This document shows, one piece after another, positions 35,198 to 44,026 of a stretch of DNA of 64,000 bases. Location: positions 434,001 to 498,000 of the forward strand of contig CP064972.1 in NCBI GenBank assembly GCA_016699405.1, given 5' to 3'. The notes beneath the pieces were generated by a model. The model did not search any database and was not told the DNA's origin. It saw only the letters and a list, made by a program, of their open reading frames with translations. How positions within the stretch are numbered: the stretch's first letter is position 1; the number at the start of each line of letters is the position of its first letter. This DNA is from Holophagales bacterium (lineage in GTDB: Bacteria; Acidobacteriota; Thermoanaerobaculia; Multivoradales; JAGPDF01). Both the position numbers and the translations under genes were made by a program.

Positions 35198-35229
35198 CGC
35201 GCGAGGCCGTGCGATAGGCTTCGCGCGCC

Positions 35230-37683
35230 ATGAGCATGTCCTCTGCCGATTCCGCGATCTTCGACGCCTTCCGCCGCTGGGGCTACCTCGAGGCCGAGCT
35301 CGACCCGTTCGGCCGCCTGCAGCCGCTGCGCATGCCCGAGCTCGCGCTCTCCGGCGAGACGGCGGAGACGGCGCGACGGATCTACTGCGGCGCGATCGGT
35401 GCCGAGTTCATGCACCTCCCCGACGGCGCGCGTCGCGAGTGGGTGGCCGCACGGCTGGAGGCCGAGCCGCCGGCGATCGACCGCCGCCGGGTCTTCGACG
35501 GCCTCCTGCGCGCCGAGCTGCTCGAGCAGGTCCTCCAGGCACGCTACACCGGCAACAAGCGCTTCTCGCTCGAAGGCACGGTGGCGCTGGTGCCGCTGCT
35601 TCACGAGGGGCTCGAGGTGGCCGCCGAGGCGGGTGCGGAGCAGGCGGTACTGGCGATGAGCCATCGCGGCCGCTTGAACGTGATGGTGCAGGTGGTCGGC
35701 CGCAGCCCGCACGAGGTCTTCGCCGGCTTCGAGGACGTCGACCCGAAGAGCATCCTCGGCTCGGGCGACGTCAAGTACCACCTCGGCGCCACCGGCAACT
35801 TCCGCGCTGCCAGCGGTCGCACGGTGCGCATCCATCTCTCGTCGAACCCCAGTCATCTCGAAGCGGTCTGCCCGGTGGCGTTGGGACGCGCTCGCGCCAA
35901 GCAGGAGCGGCTCGGCGACCGCACCGGCCGGCGCGTGCTGCCGGTGCTGATGCACGGCGACTCGGCCTTCGCCGGCCAGGGGATCCTCGCCGAGACACTG
36001 AACCTCGCCGCGGTCGAGGGCTTCGACGTCGGCGGCACGGTACACGTCGTGGTGAACAACTACATCGGCTTCACCACCGAGCCGCACGCCTACTCCTCGA
36101 CGCGCTACGCCACCGACATCGCCAAGCGGCTGCCGATCCCGATCTTCCACGTCAACGCCGAGGACCCCGACGCGGTGGCGCGCGTCGCGCGGCTCGCCGT
36201 CGAGTACCGCAACGCCTTCGCCTCCGACGTGGTGGTGGACCTGCTCGGCTACCGCCGCTACGGCCACAGCGAGGTCGACGACCCGACGGTGACCCAGCCT
36301 CTGCTCTACAAGAAGATCCGCGCCACGCCGCCGCTCTGGCAGTCGTACGCCTCGCGTGCCGGGCTCTCGCGCGGCGAGGCCGACGCGGCGGCGGCGGCGG
36401 TGCGCGACGAGTACGTCGCGGCGCAGAAGGAGGCGGCGCAGCTCTCGCGCATCCCGCTGCTGCGCGAGCTGCCCGGCTACTGGGCGCCGTACCGCGGCGG
36501 CCGCTGGGACGAGTCGCTCGCCGTCACCACCGGCGTCGCCGCGGACAAGCTCGCCGAGCTCGGCGCCAAGCTCACCCGCGCACCGGAGGGGTTCCACGTC
36601 CACCCGAAGGTCGAGAAGCTGCTCGAGGAGCGGGCGAAGATGGCGCGTGGGGAGAAGCCCGTCGACTTCGGCATGGCCGAGGCGCTCGCCTTCGCCTCGC
36701 TCGTCGTCGCCGGCACCCCGGTGCGCCTCTCCGGCCAGGACTCGCGGCGCGGCACCTTCAACCACCGGCACGCCGTGCTGATCGACGTCGAGGACGAGAA
36801 GGAGTACTTGCCACTCGCCCATCTGACGCCCGGGCAGGCGAAGTTCGAGGTCTACGACTCGGTGCTCTCGGAGGCCGCGGTGCTCGGCTTCGAGTACGGC
36901 TTCTCGCGCGACACGCCGGAGGCGCTGGTGCTCTGGGAGGCGCAGTTCGGCGACTTCGCCAACGGGGCGCAGATCCTCATCGACCAGTTCCTCGCCGCCG
37001 GCGAGGACAAGTGGGGGCTGCTCTCGGGGCTCGTCATGCTGCTGCCGCACGGCTACGAGGGACAGGGGCCGGAGCACTCGTCGGCGCGCATCGAGCGCTA
37101 TCTGCAGCTCGCTGGCGAGGAGAACATGGTCGTCGCCCAGCCGTCGACCGCGGCGCAGTACTTCCACCTGCTGCGCCGCCAGGCGCTGCGCCACTGGCGG
37201 AAGCCGTTGATCGTCTTCACGCCGAAGAGCGGTCTGCGCAACCCCGACGCCTGCTCGCCGCTCGCCGAGCTCGCCGCGCCGCGATTCGGAAATGTTCTGA
37301 AGGACACCCTGGGGTCCTCCGGACCCGGCGTGCGGCGAGTCCTGCTGGCCACCGGCAAGGTCGTCCACGAGCTCCGCGCCGAGCGCGCCAGGCGCAAGGC
37401 CGACGACGTCGCCGTCCTCGGCCTCGAACAGCTCTACCCCTTCCCCGAAGCTGACCTGACCGCCGCGCTCGCCGCCTACCCCGAAGCCCGCGAGCTCGTC
37501 TGGGTCCAGGAAGAGCCCGGCAACATGGGCGCCCTCGCCTACGCCATGCCCCACCTCGAACACACCGCCCGCGACCTCGCCGTCCGCTCCGTCAAGCGCT
37601 CCCCCTCCGCCAGCCCCGCCACCGGCTCGCCGAAGGCGCACGCGCTCGAGCAGAAGACGTTGTTGAATCTGGCGTTCGCGTAG
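35230..37683 (+). CDS. sucA: 2-oxoglutarate dehydrogenase E1 component
   Basis: Thiamine-diphosphate enzyme of 817 residues. It decarboxylates 2-oxoglutarate and passes the succinyl group to the E2 lipoyl domain. The E1 core is complete: RYTGNKRFSLEG near the N-terminus, SHRGRLNVM, the TPP/Mg site GDSAFAGQG...NNYIGFTTEP, GYRRYGHSEVDDP, the transketolase-like central domain (SGQDSRRGTFNHRH) and the C-terminal QEEPGNMG. The protein is about 110 residues shorter than the E. coli enzyme and begins close to the catalytic core, so the usual N-terminal E2-docking segment is missing. No sucB or lpd gene lies nearby. TAGGCT 9 bp before the ATG is a possible -10. Confidence 0.93.
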   Translation: MSMSSADSAIFDAFRRWGYLEAELDPFGRLQPLRMPELALSGETAETARRIYCGAIGAEFMHLPDGARREWVAARLEAEPPAIDRRRVFDGLLRAELLEQVLQARYTGNKRFSLEGTVALVPLLHEGLEVAAEAGAEQAVLAMSHRGRLNVMVQVVGRSPHEVFAGFEDVDPKSILGSGDVKYHLGATGNFRAASGRTVRIHLSSNPSHLEAVCPVALGRARAKQERLGDRTGRRVLPVLMHGDSAFAGQGILAETLNLAAVEGFDVGGTVHVVVNNYIGFTTEPHAYSSTRYATDIAKRLPIPIFHVNAEDPDAVARVARLAVEYRNAFASDVVVDLLGYRRYGHSEVDDPTVTQPLLYKKIRATPPLWQSYASRAGLSRGEADAAAAAVRDEYVAAQKEAAQLSRIPLLRELPGYWAPYRGGRWDESLAVTTGVAADKLAELGAKLTRAPEGFHVHPKVEKLLEERAKMARGEKPVDFGMAEALAFASLVVAGTPVRLSGQDSRRGTFNHRHAVLIDVEDEKEYLPLAHLTPGQAKFEVYDSVLSEAAVLGFEYGFSRDTPEALVLWEAQFGDFANGAQILIDQFLAAGEDKWGLLSGLVMLLPHGYEGQGPEHSSARIERYLQLAGEENMVVAQPSTAAQYFHLLRRQALRHWRKPLIVFTPKSGLRNPDACSPLAELAAPRFGNVLKDTLGSSGPGVRRVLLATGKVVHELRAERARRKADDVAVLGLEQLYPFPEADLTAALAAYPEARELVWVQEEPGNMGALAYAMPHLEHTARDLAVRSVKRSPSASPATGSPKAHALEQKTLLNLAFA

Positions 37684-37845
37684 GGCACGCCTACCTAGGT
37701 CCAAGAGCGCGAAGTGCGGTCCAGTGCCCACCTCGGTGCAGTCCGGCAGCCAGCATGCAAATACCGGCTGGCTGTTTGCTTCGGGTGAACCACTTGCCGT
37801 CGCGGCCCGGAGCCAACACCGGCAGACGCCACTTGCACCCACACC

Positions 37846-38472
37846 ATGCGCGCAGTGCCTAGGGATATCCGGACGCTTCTCGCAGCTTGCGAGGCGCAGC
37901 TCAGAAGCATCGGCGACGCCTATCAGACAGCACTAGCGGGCGATGATCTGCCGGAGACCGCGTTCGTCGCGATCAAGAATCTCCTCGAGAACGAACGATC
38001 CGTTCTCGACTACCTAGCGATGCACATCCGGGTCTCTTGCTGCTCCCCTCCGAAGCCAAGAGAGAAGATCTACTTTCCAATCTTTGGTAAGCGCAAGACA
38101 TTCGTGGTGAAGGCCGACAAGTGGCTCCCAGGCCTTCAGACATCGAACCGCGAGTTGTGGAACTACCTCGACAGCGTGCAGCCCTACCCGCAGCGCGGCG
38201 AGAACTCACTCCGCGATCTCAATTGGTTGGTCAATCGAAAGAAGCACGTAGCCCTCGTGCGTCAAGAGCGCCGGGAGGTACCTATCGGCCAGAGACTCCC
38301 AGCAGCCTTTGGGCCAGAGGTCTTCCGGAAAGCTGATTTCGGAGCGGACCCTGCGGAGGATGGATGGATCGCGTTTCGTTTCGTCGGTATGCGGCGGTCT
38401 GCGCTCTGGGTTCTCGGCCGAATCCAGACCACCGTGGATCAGGTCGTGGAGGACGTCTTACGACTCATCTGA
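37846..38472 (+). CDS. Hypothetical protein
   Basis: Protein of 208 residues, predicted soluble and mostly helical, with an N-terminal helical pair (LLAACEAQLRSIGDAYQTAL; FVAIKNLLENERSVLDYLAMHI) and a conserved-looking basic middle (LRDLNWLVNRKKHVALVRQERRE). No family recognised. Codon use is less GC-biased than that of sucA, and it opens a stretch of accessory genes. No convincing ribosome site at the ATG, so the start is tentative. Confidence 0.65.
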   Translation: MRAVPRDIRTLLAACEAQLRSIGDAYQTALAGDDLPETAFVAIKNLLENERSVLDYLAMHIRVSCCSPPKPREKIYFPIFGKRKTFVVKADKWLPGLQTSNRELWNYLDSVQPYPQRGENSLRDLNWLVNRKKHVALVRQERREVPIGQRLPAAFGPEVFRKADFGADPAEDGWIAFRFVGMRRSALWVLGRIQTTVDQVVEDVLRLI

Positions 38473-38577
38473 AGGGGGTCGCTTGCGTCCCGGATTCTGC
38501 CGCCTCCTCTCGCTCGATCTTTCGGGCCTCGGTGCCGAGCCAACTTCCCGTCGGCCGGCCCAGGCAAAGAGGCTGAG

Positions 38578-39105
38578 ATGCTCATCACTCGAACCCCACT
38601 GGTCTTCACTGCCTTTCTGCTGACGTCCGGCTGCACGGCAAAGCAGCTCGGTCTGCCGAGAACGGAGCTAGCGGTCGCGGCTCCGGACTCTTCGGCCTGG
38701 GCCGAGGTCCGGAACCACCCGAGCTTCGACCCACCTGATCAGTCGCTCCAGATTCGGTTGCACTCTGGCGAGGTCGTTCGGCTGGTGCGGCTCGCCCCCG
38801 ACCAGGACTGGTGTAACGCCGCGGTCTGGGCACCCGACGGGTCGCGCGTGGCCTTCCTGGTCCAGGACGCCACAGCCTACGTGTACGACCTAGCGACGCG
38901 ACGCCTCATCGCCACCGATCTCGTCGACAAGGGTGGCGCGTACCTCTCCGAGAACATCGCCCGCGAACTGACCTTCTCTACCGATGGAGCGCAGCTCAGC
39001 CTGCTCCCTTGCAAACGCCGCGGCGGGTCGTGCGGACTTCGTGTCGCCATTCCGGTGCCAGCGCCTGCGGCCGACGAGCTCGGCCCGTGGCGCCGGTTGA
39101 GCTGA
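38578..39105 (+). CDS. Predicted lipoprotein with beta-propeller-like blade
   Basis: Protein of 175 residues with a lipoprotein signal (FTAFLLTSGC, Cys19). A short beta-rich region follows, including WAPDGSRVAFLVQDATAYVYDLATRRL and LTFSTDGAQLSLLPC, which look like single WD40/TolB-type blades. Too short for a full propeller, so it may be a remnant or a small module. Neighbours are hypothetical. Confidence 0.65.
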   Translation: MLITRTPLVFTAFLLTSGCTAKQLGLPRTELAVAAPDSSAWAEVRNHPSFDPPDQSLQIRLHSGEVVRLVRLAPDQDWCNAAVWAPDGSRVAFLVQDATAYVYDLATRRLIATDLVDKGGAYLSENIARELTFSTDGAQLSLLPCKRRGGSCGLRVAIPVPAPAADELGPWRRLS

Positions 39106-39250
39106 GTCCTGGGTCGTCGTGCGACAGGAGCTACTCTCCGACGGTTGAGCCTCGGCTCTCGTCCAATCGCCGCCTCTCGCGCCGCCGCAACGACATCCGG
39201 CGCCACGGCCTCGAAGAGGCCATCCACTGAAGAGGGGCTCTCCTTCTCAG

Positions 39251-39256
39251 TATCAT
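39251..39256 (+). promoter_or_regulatory. -10 hexamer TATCAT, 6 bp before LuxR-type gene
   Basis: TATCAT is followed by six bases and then ATG 39263, again the leaderless geometry. The -35 is weak. Confidence 0.5.
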
Positions 39257-39262
39257 CCGCGC

Positions 39263-39751
39263 ATGGCGTCACGCTTCGGCGTTCGTTGGCCGCTGGCCGT
39301 CCTCGCCTACGGCGCGGCGGGAGGGGTTCTCCTCGCGGCGCTGCGCTGGAGCGAGTACCGCTTCCTGGTGGTCGAGCACTCGTACGAGATCTACGCGGGC
39401 TTGGTCGCGGCCCTCTTCGCGGGGGTCGGCATCTGGCTCGGCACGCGACTTGTTCGCCGGAAGACCGAGCGTGTCGTGGTCGAGGTTCCGGTCGAGGTCC
39501 GCGTCCCGGTGGCGGGACCCGCGGCCTTCGAGGTCGACGTTGCCCGTCAGCGGGAGCTCGGGATCACGCAGCGTGAGCTCGAGGTTCTGGGGTGCATCGC
39601 CGCCGGGTTGTCGACGCGGGAGATCGGCGAGAAGCTCTTCGTCTCGGAGAACACGGTCAAGACCCACGCCGGCCGGCTGCTCGAGAAGCTCGGAGCGCGG
39701 CGGCGAACCCAGGCGGTGCAACGGGGCAAGGAGCTCGGGCTCCTCCCTTGA
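39263..39751 (+). CDS. Membrane-anchored LuxR-type regulator
   Basis: Protein of 162 residues combining two N-terminal TM helices (about 10-28 and 42-62), a short basic linker and a C-terminal GerE/LuxR HTH at about 97-158 (LGITQRELEVLGCIAAGLSTREIGEKLFVSENTVKTHAGRLLEKLGA). No receiver or ligand-binding domain is present, so any signal must be sensed through the membrane segment. The DUF4199 gene starts 143 bp downstream on the same strand; the two are probably functionally linked (inference). Confidence 0.85.
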   Translation: MASRFGVRWPLAVLAYGAAGGVLLAALRWSEYRFLVVEHSYEIYAGLVAALFAGVGIWLGTRLVRRKTERVVVEVPVEVRVPVAGPAAFEVDVARQRELGITQRELEVLGCIAAGLSTREIGEKLFVSENTVKTHAGRLLEKLGARRRTQAVQRGKELGLLP

Positions 39752-39894
39752 GGAGAGCGTCCTCCCCCGAAAGAGTGATTCGCGTCGAATCCGGCCTCAC
39801 GGCGCGAGAATCACCCCTTCGGGTGACGACAGGCGGAGCGTCCTGCCGCTAGCTTCCGGCCTTCCAACCGCGGCGAGGCCGCAAGGAGGCTCCA

Positions 39895-40428
39895 ATGTCG
39901 ATGAAGAAGACCGTCTGGACCTGGGGACTGATCGCGGGCGGCATCCCCAGCGCCCTCATGCTCGTGGCCACGGTGTTCGCCGATCGCATCGGGTTCGAGA
40001 AGGGCGCCATCTTCGGGTACACCGGCCTGGTGCTCTCGTCGCTCACCATCTTCTTCGGCGTACGCGCCTACCGGGAGAACGTCGGCGGCGGCCGCCTGTC
40101 CTTCAAGAAGGGTCTCCAGGTCGGCCTCCTGATCGCGCTCGTCGCGTGCGTGCTCTACGTCTGCACCTGGCAGATCGTCTACCACGCCTTCATCCCGGAC
40201 TTCGCCGAGAAGTACGCCGCCTTCGCGCTCGACAAGGCGAGATCCCAGGGCAAGAGCGAGGCGGAGCTCGCCGAGTTGGCGCGACAGATGGCCCATTTCC
40301 AGGAGATGTACAAGAACCCCCTGGTGAACATCGCGTTCACCCTGCTCGAGCCTCTCCCCTTCGGACTCCTCTCCGCGCTGATCTCGGCCGGCATCCTGCG
40401 GCGCCGGGAAGCACCGGCAACGGCGTGA
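39895..40428 (+). CDS. DUF4199 membrane protein
   Basis: Integral membrane protein of 177 residues with four predicted TM helices (about 8-28, 37-57, 75-97, 145-168) and a charged loop near 105-135 (KARSQGKSEAELAELARQM). Length and layout fit DUF4199, a family of unknown role. It follows the membrane LuxR regulator. The ATG at 39895 has a GGAGG-like site upstream. Confidence 0.8.
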   Translation: MSMKKTVWTWGLIAGGIPSALMLVATVFADRIGFEKGAIFGYTGLVLSSLTIFFGVRAYRENVGGGRLSFKKGLQVGLLIALVACVLYVCTWQIVYHAFIPDFAEKYAAFALDKARSQGKSEAELAELARQMAHFQEMYKNPLVNIAFTLLEPLPFGLLSALISAGILRRREAPATA

Positions 40429-40440
40429 CGGCTCGCCCAC

Positions 40441-40484
40441 TCCAAGAAGGTGCCGACAATCTTCCAAGAAGGTGCCAACGATCT
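40441..40484. repeat. 22-bp tandem repeat, REP-like
   Basis: Two copies of a 22-bp unit beginning TCCAAGAAGGTGCC (40441-40462 and 40463-40484) match at 20 of 22 positions. They lie in the 287-bp gap between the DUF4199 gene and the RAYT-like gene, and share AGGTGCC with the sequence on the other side of the transposase. Nothing else is seen in this gap. Confidence 0.6.
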
Positions 40485-40715
40485 TCTCCGGGTTGAGGCT
40501 AGCCGAGCACGACCCGAGCTCGTCGCCGGTGCCTCGGCACGAGGCGTCTTGGGCTCACTTTCGACGGGCAAGGTCCTTGCCAGCCCTCAACCGGTGGAGG
40601 GCTGGCCCTCGTCGGCTTCGTGCTCGCGGCCGATCGCTGATCAGCGGTGACCGATGCAGTGCTCCAGCCCGCGAGCTTCCTGGAGCGTACTTGGCGTGGG
40701 GCGGGAGGGGCCGAT

Positions 40716-41627
40716 CTAGCCGGTAGCGGGAAGCGGCGGAGGGAAGGCACGCTCAGGAAACAGCACCAAGCGATCACCGTTGCGCAGCCGGTCGGCGGCA
40801 ACGCAAAAGGCCGCAGCGAAAACGCGGTAGGCCTCGATCAAAGCCAGGCGGACGGCCCTGCTAGCGGCGTGAACCCACGGCGCCGGCGAGCGTTTGGACC
40901 TCGCCGGCCTTTGGTGGGGGTGCTGACGCTGGACGCGATCGCGCCCCAGGGGCTCGCCGTGCTCGCGCTGGAGGCGTCGAGCTTCGGCCTCGACCTCGGC
41001 GACCAGCGCCGCGATGCGAGCCCGGCGTCGTTCCTTCGGCAGGTCTTTCCAGCAAGGCAGCGGCGAGAGCACGAGCGACTCCGTCGACTGGCAGGCTCTG
41101 GACTCGAGCTCTCCGCCCTTGCGTCGGAGCCTGTGCTCGAGCGTGCGGTCGATCCAGACGCCAGTGAGTGGACTCTCCTCGAGAAGCGCGGTGACACCGT
41201 GCGGCCCAGGCCAGTCCTGGGGTCGATCGACGAGTCGCTCCTTGACCCCGTGCCGCAGCATGTAGAAGAGGCGACCAACCTGGGCTTCCTCCTCGCCCGA
41301 GACGACGATCAACTCGTAGCGGCGTTCCCAGAACGGCCCCCTCCAGTCGTGTAGGCGACCGGCCTCCTTGGCGAGGTTCGCCTCGACGAAGGCCATGAAG
41401 AGGGCAAGCTGCTGCGGGCTCTCGGGGGAAAGTAGCAAATGAAGGTGGTTCGAGAGGATCACGAAGTCGTGGATGACCATCCGATAGCGAGCCTGGGCGC
41501 GTCCAAGGACCCCGAGAGCGATCTCATTGAAGTGCGGCGAAGGGCGCAGCAGTAGCCGTCCCTGCACCGTGCGGCAGGTGACCTCGACCATCGACCCTTC
41601 AGGCAGGTAGCGAAGGCGGCGTGCCAT
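40716..41627 (-). CDS. RAYT-like Y1 transposase (IS200/REP-associated type)
   Basis: Tyrosine HUH transposase-like protein of 303 residues. The start MARRLRYLPEGSMVEVTCRTVQGR is typical of the family. The metal-binding HUH is in VILSNHLHLLLS, and the candidate catalytic Tyr is in RLFYMLRHGVKERLV. A C-terminal helical extension follows. No terminal IS200 left/right ends are visible, but REP-like sequences occur on both sides, which favours a domesticated REP-associated transposase over an active IS. The earlier in-frame start would run through the repeats, so I use 41627. Confidence 0.85.
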   Translation of the reverse strand: MARRLRYLPEGSMVEVTCRTVQGRLLLRPSPHFNEIALGVLGRAQARYRMVIHDFVILSNHLHLLLSPESPQQLALFMAFVEANLAKEAGRLHDWRGPFWERRYELIVVSGEEEAQVGRLFYMLRHGVKERLVDRPQDWPGPHGVTALLEESPLTGVWIDRTLEHRLRRKGGELESRACQSTESLVLSPLPCWKDLPKERRRARIAALVAEVEAEARRLQREHGEPLGRDRVQRQHPHQRPARSKRSPAPWVHAASRAVRLALIEAYRVFAAAFCVAADRLRNGDRLVLFPERAFPPPLPATG

Positions 41628-41734
41628 CGAAAGGGAAAGACGCGAACGGCGTCTCCGAACTTGCAGCAAGTCGGAGGAACAGCCGACTCTTCTCGGCGAC
41701 GTCCCCGGAGTGCCCGACGGAAGATGCCGGAAGA

Positions 41735-41778
41735 AGAGGTGCCAGGGACCTTCGCAGACCTTCGCAGACCTTCGCAGC
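41735..41778. repeat. REP-like palindrome and decamer tandem repeat
   Basis: AGGTGCCAGGGACCT is an imperfect palindrome with the REP-like AGGTGCC core. It runs into two and a half copies of TTCGCAGACC (41751-41778). It lies within the 302-bp gene-free stretch 41628-41929 next to the transposase start. The remainder of that stretch shows nothing clear. Confidence 0.5.
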
Positions 41779-41929
41779 CGACGCCAACCTTGCATTTCTG
41801 GAGGAGCGCTCCAGAATTGCCCGAATGACCTGCCGACGGCTCCGCCCGCCCGAGCCGTCGCTGCGCGCCAGGGTCCGTCACTCGAGGCTTCGCCCGCTTC
41901 AACGGGGTACCCTTCTCCAGGAGATCCTC

Positions 41930-42349
41930 ATGTCCATCTTTCGAACGTCCCGCGAGATTCGAGCCACCCCGGAGGCCGTCTTCGCTGCGATCCAGGATCC
42001 CGCGCGCCTGGCTCGGTGGTGGGGTCCGGAGGGCTTCACCAACACCTTTCACACCTGCGAGATCCGGCCAGGTGGCGCGTGGCGGTTCACCATGCACGGA
42101 CCCGACGGCACCGACTATCCCAACGAGTCGGAGTTCCTCGAGGTCGTCGCGAATTCGCGGGTGCGAATCCGGCATCTCAACCCACCGCACTTCGAGCTGA
42201 CGATCTCCCTCGAGGCGAGCCCGGCGGGGACGCACCTGTCGTGGTTCGCCGAATTCGAGAATCGCGAATTCGCCGAACGGATGCGATCCTTCCTCGAGGG
42301 AGCCAACGAGCAGAATCTCGATCGGCTGGTGATCGAGGTCGGCTCCTGA
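41930..42349 (+). CDS. SRPBCC/AHSA1-like protein
   Basis: START-like (SRPBCC, AHSA1/CalC type) protein of 139 residues. The family fold binds hydrophobic ligands in a deep cavity. Family features are SREIRATPEAVFAAIQDPARLARWWGPEGF at the N-terminus, the GGAWRFTMHGPDG turn and the C-terminal helix (FAERMRSFLEGANEQNLDRL). AGGAGA lies 5 nt before the ATG. It precedes an NmrA-like gene by 41 bp in the same direction, so a small operon with the next two genes is possible. The ligand is unknown. Confidence 0.88.
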   Translation: MSIFRTSREIRATPEAVFAAIQDPARLARWWGPEGFTNTFHTCEIRPGGAWRFTMHGPDGTDYPNESEFLEVVANSRVRIRHLNPPHFELTISLEASPAGTHLSWFAEFENREFAERMRSFLEGANEQNLDRLVIEVGS

Positions 42350-42390
42350 GCGGCGCGGTTGGCGAGCCGACAACACCGGAGAGCAAGACC

Positions 42391-43080
42391 ATGAAGAGGG
42401 TCTGCATCGTCGGCGCGTCCGGGAAGCTCGGGCGCTACATGGTGCGACACGCGCTCGACCGCGGCTACGAGGTGGTCGGCGTTTGTCGTGAACAGAGCGT
42501 CGGCAAGCTCGACGCCTTCCAGGGGCGGATCACCCTCGTTCCCGGAGCGACGAACGACCGCGAGGTCATCCGGCGCGCGGTCGACGGCTGCGACGGGGTG
42601 CTCACCGTGCTGGTGCCGTGGGGAGTTCGGCAGTACTCGTCGGGGACGGCGCAGGCGGTGCTCGACTTCGCGCGGCCCGACGCGCGTTTGATCTTCTCCT
42701 GCGGCTGGCACATCACCCGCGACGGTCAGGACACCTACTCGCGTGGCTTCAGGCTCTTCCTCGTGACGTTCACCTGGCTCGCGCGAGCGATCCACCTCGC
42801 CGAGATCGACGACCAGGTCGAGGCGTGCCGGCGGATCTTCGCCAGCCAGAGCCGGTGGACCGTCGTGCGGGGAAGCGACCTCGAGGAGGGACAGAGCGAG
42901 GGCCTGCCCGTGTGGAGCCGTCACGTTGGCGACCCCGTCCTGGCGAGCAACCGGACACGCCGCGTCGACTTTGCGCTCTTCATGGTCGCCGCCCTCGAGA
43001 ACGACGAGCTCGTCCACGAGGCGCCGGCGATCGTCGGCTGCCGGACGGCGTCGGCGCTCGCGGCCCGGGCCACCCGATGA
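42391..43080 (+). CDS. NAD(P)-binding NmrA-like protein
   Basis: Atypical short-chain dehydrogenase-like protein of 229 residues. The Rossmann motif is at the start (VCIVGASGKLGRYMV), followed by VPGATNDREVIRRAVDGCDGVL, as in NAD(P)H-binding NmrA-like proteins that act as redox sensors or reductases. A catalytic Tyr-x3-Lys is not evident, so a non-catalytic or isomerase-like role cannot be excluded. It lies between the SRPBCC and nucleotidyltransferase genes, all on the plus strand with short gaps. Confidence 0.82.
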   Translation: MKRVCIVGASGKLGRYMVRHALDRGYEVVGVCREQSVGKLDAFQGRITLVPGATNDREVIRRAVDGCDGVLTVLVPWGVRQYSSGTAQAVLDFARPDARLIFSCGWHITRDGQDTYSRGFRLFLVTFTWLARAIHLAEIDDQVEACRRIFASQSRWTVVRGSDLEEGQSEGLPVWSRHVGDPVLASNRTRRVDFALFMVAALENDELVHEAPAIVGCRTASALAARATR

Positions 43081-43090
43081 GGGACCATCG

Positions 43091-43930
43091 ATGAATTCCG
43101 AGGCGCCGATCGACGACATCGTGCGACGGGTGCGCGCCGTCGACGGCGTGCGGGCGATTGTTCTCGGGGGATCGCGCGCCCGGGGCACGCACACGGCGAC
43201 CTCCGACACCGATCTCGGCCTCTACTACGATCCCGACCGGCCGCTCGACCTCGCCGCACTCGACGAGGTCGCCGCGGCGCTCGACGACCGCAGGCGATCC
43301 GGACTCGTGACGCCGATCGGCGGCTGGGGGCCGTGGGTCAACGGCGGCGGCTGGCTCACCGTGCAGTCGCACGCCGTCGATTTCATCTACCGCGATCTGC
43401 GGCAGGTCGCTGGCGTCATCGACGCCTGCCGGCGCGGCGAGGTCGGCATCGTCTACCAACCGGGCCACCCGCACGGCTTCGTCTCCTCGATCTACCTGGC
43501 GGAGATCGCGACCTGCCGCCCGCTCTGGGAGGCCGACGGCGAGATCACGGCGCTCCAGCGGCTGGCCTCGCCATACCCAGCGGCGCTCCGCTCGGCACTG
43601 ATCGGCAAGTTCGGCTGGGAGGTCCGCTTCGCCCTGGAGACGGCGCGCAAGTGCATCGACCGCGCCGACGTGGTCTACGCCGCCGGCGCCACCTTCCGCG
43701 CGGCGATCTGTCTCCTGCAGGTCCTCTTCGCGCTCAACGAGCAGCCCTGGCTCAACGAGAAGGGTGCGGTGGCGATGGCCGAGAGCTTCCCGCGGCGCCC
43801 GCCCCGCCTGCGCGCCCGCCTCGAGGCGGCCTTCACGCGCATGGCGGCCGACGGCGACGCGATCCGCACGGCGATCGACGACCTCGATGCGCTCGAAGGC
43901 GACCTCGCCGCCCTGATCGGGGAGCGCTGA
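43091..43930 (+). CDS. Nucleotidyltransferase-fold protein
   Basis: Protein of 279 residues. An N-terminal Pol-beta-type nucleotidyltransferase domain has LGGSRARGTHTATSDTDLGLYY, with GS and DxD metal ligands, and a C-terminal helical half of about 150 residues resembles HEPN/DUF4037 partners. Such domains transfer NMP groups to antibiotics, proteins or RNA. It is a stand-alone gene 10 bp after the NmrA-like gene and has no antitoxin-like neighbour, so I do not call a toxin system. Confidence 0.82.
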   Translation: MNSEAPIDDIVRRVRAVDGVRAIVLGGSRARGTHTATSDTDLGLYYDPDRPLDLAALDEVAAALDDRRRSGLVTPIGGWGPWVNGGGWLTVQSHAVDFIYRDLRQVAGVIDACRRGEVGIVYQPGHPHGFVSSIYLAEIATCRPLWEADGEITALQRLASPYPAALRSALIGKFGWEVRFALETARKCIDRADVVYAAGATFRAAICLLQVLFALNEQPWLNEKGAVAMAESFPRRPPRLRARLEAAFTRMAADGDAIRTAIDDLDALEGDLAALIGER

Positions 43931-44026
43931 ACGCTCCGCAGCGTGCCCGCACGCCACGCCTCACGGCGCGGCGCACCGATCGCGCTACGATGCCACCCCT
44001 CCAACGACGACTCCCAGGAGAAGCCG

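Noticed and set aside
34768..37842. 1024-residue open frame on the minus strand
   Set aside because: Mirror of sucA and the preceding membrane protein. Composition is that of antisense noise.
43091..43930. Toxin-antitoxin (MNT/HEPN) system
   Set aside because: One nucleotidyltransferase-fold gene with a helical C-terminal half, no small partner gene on either side, and neighbours of metabolic type.
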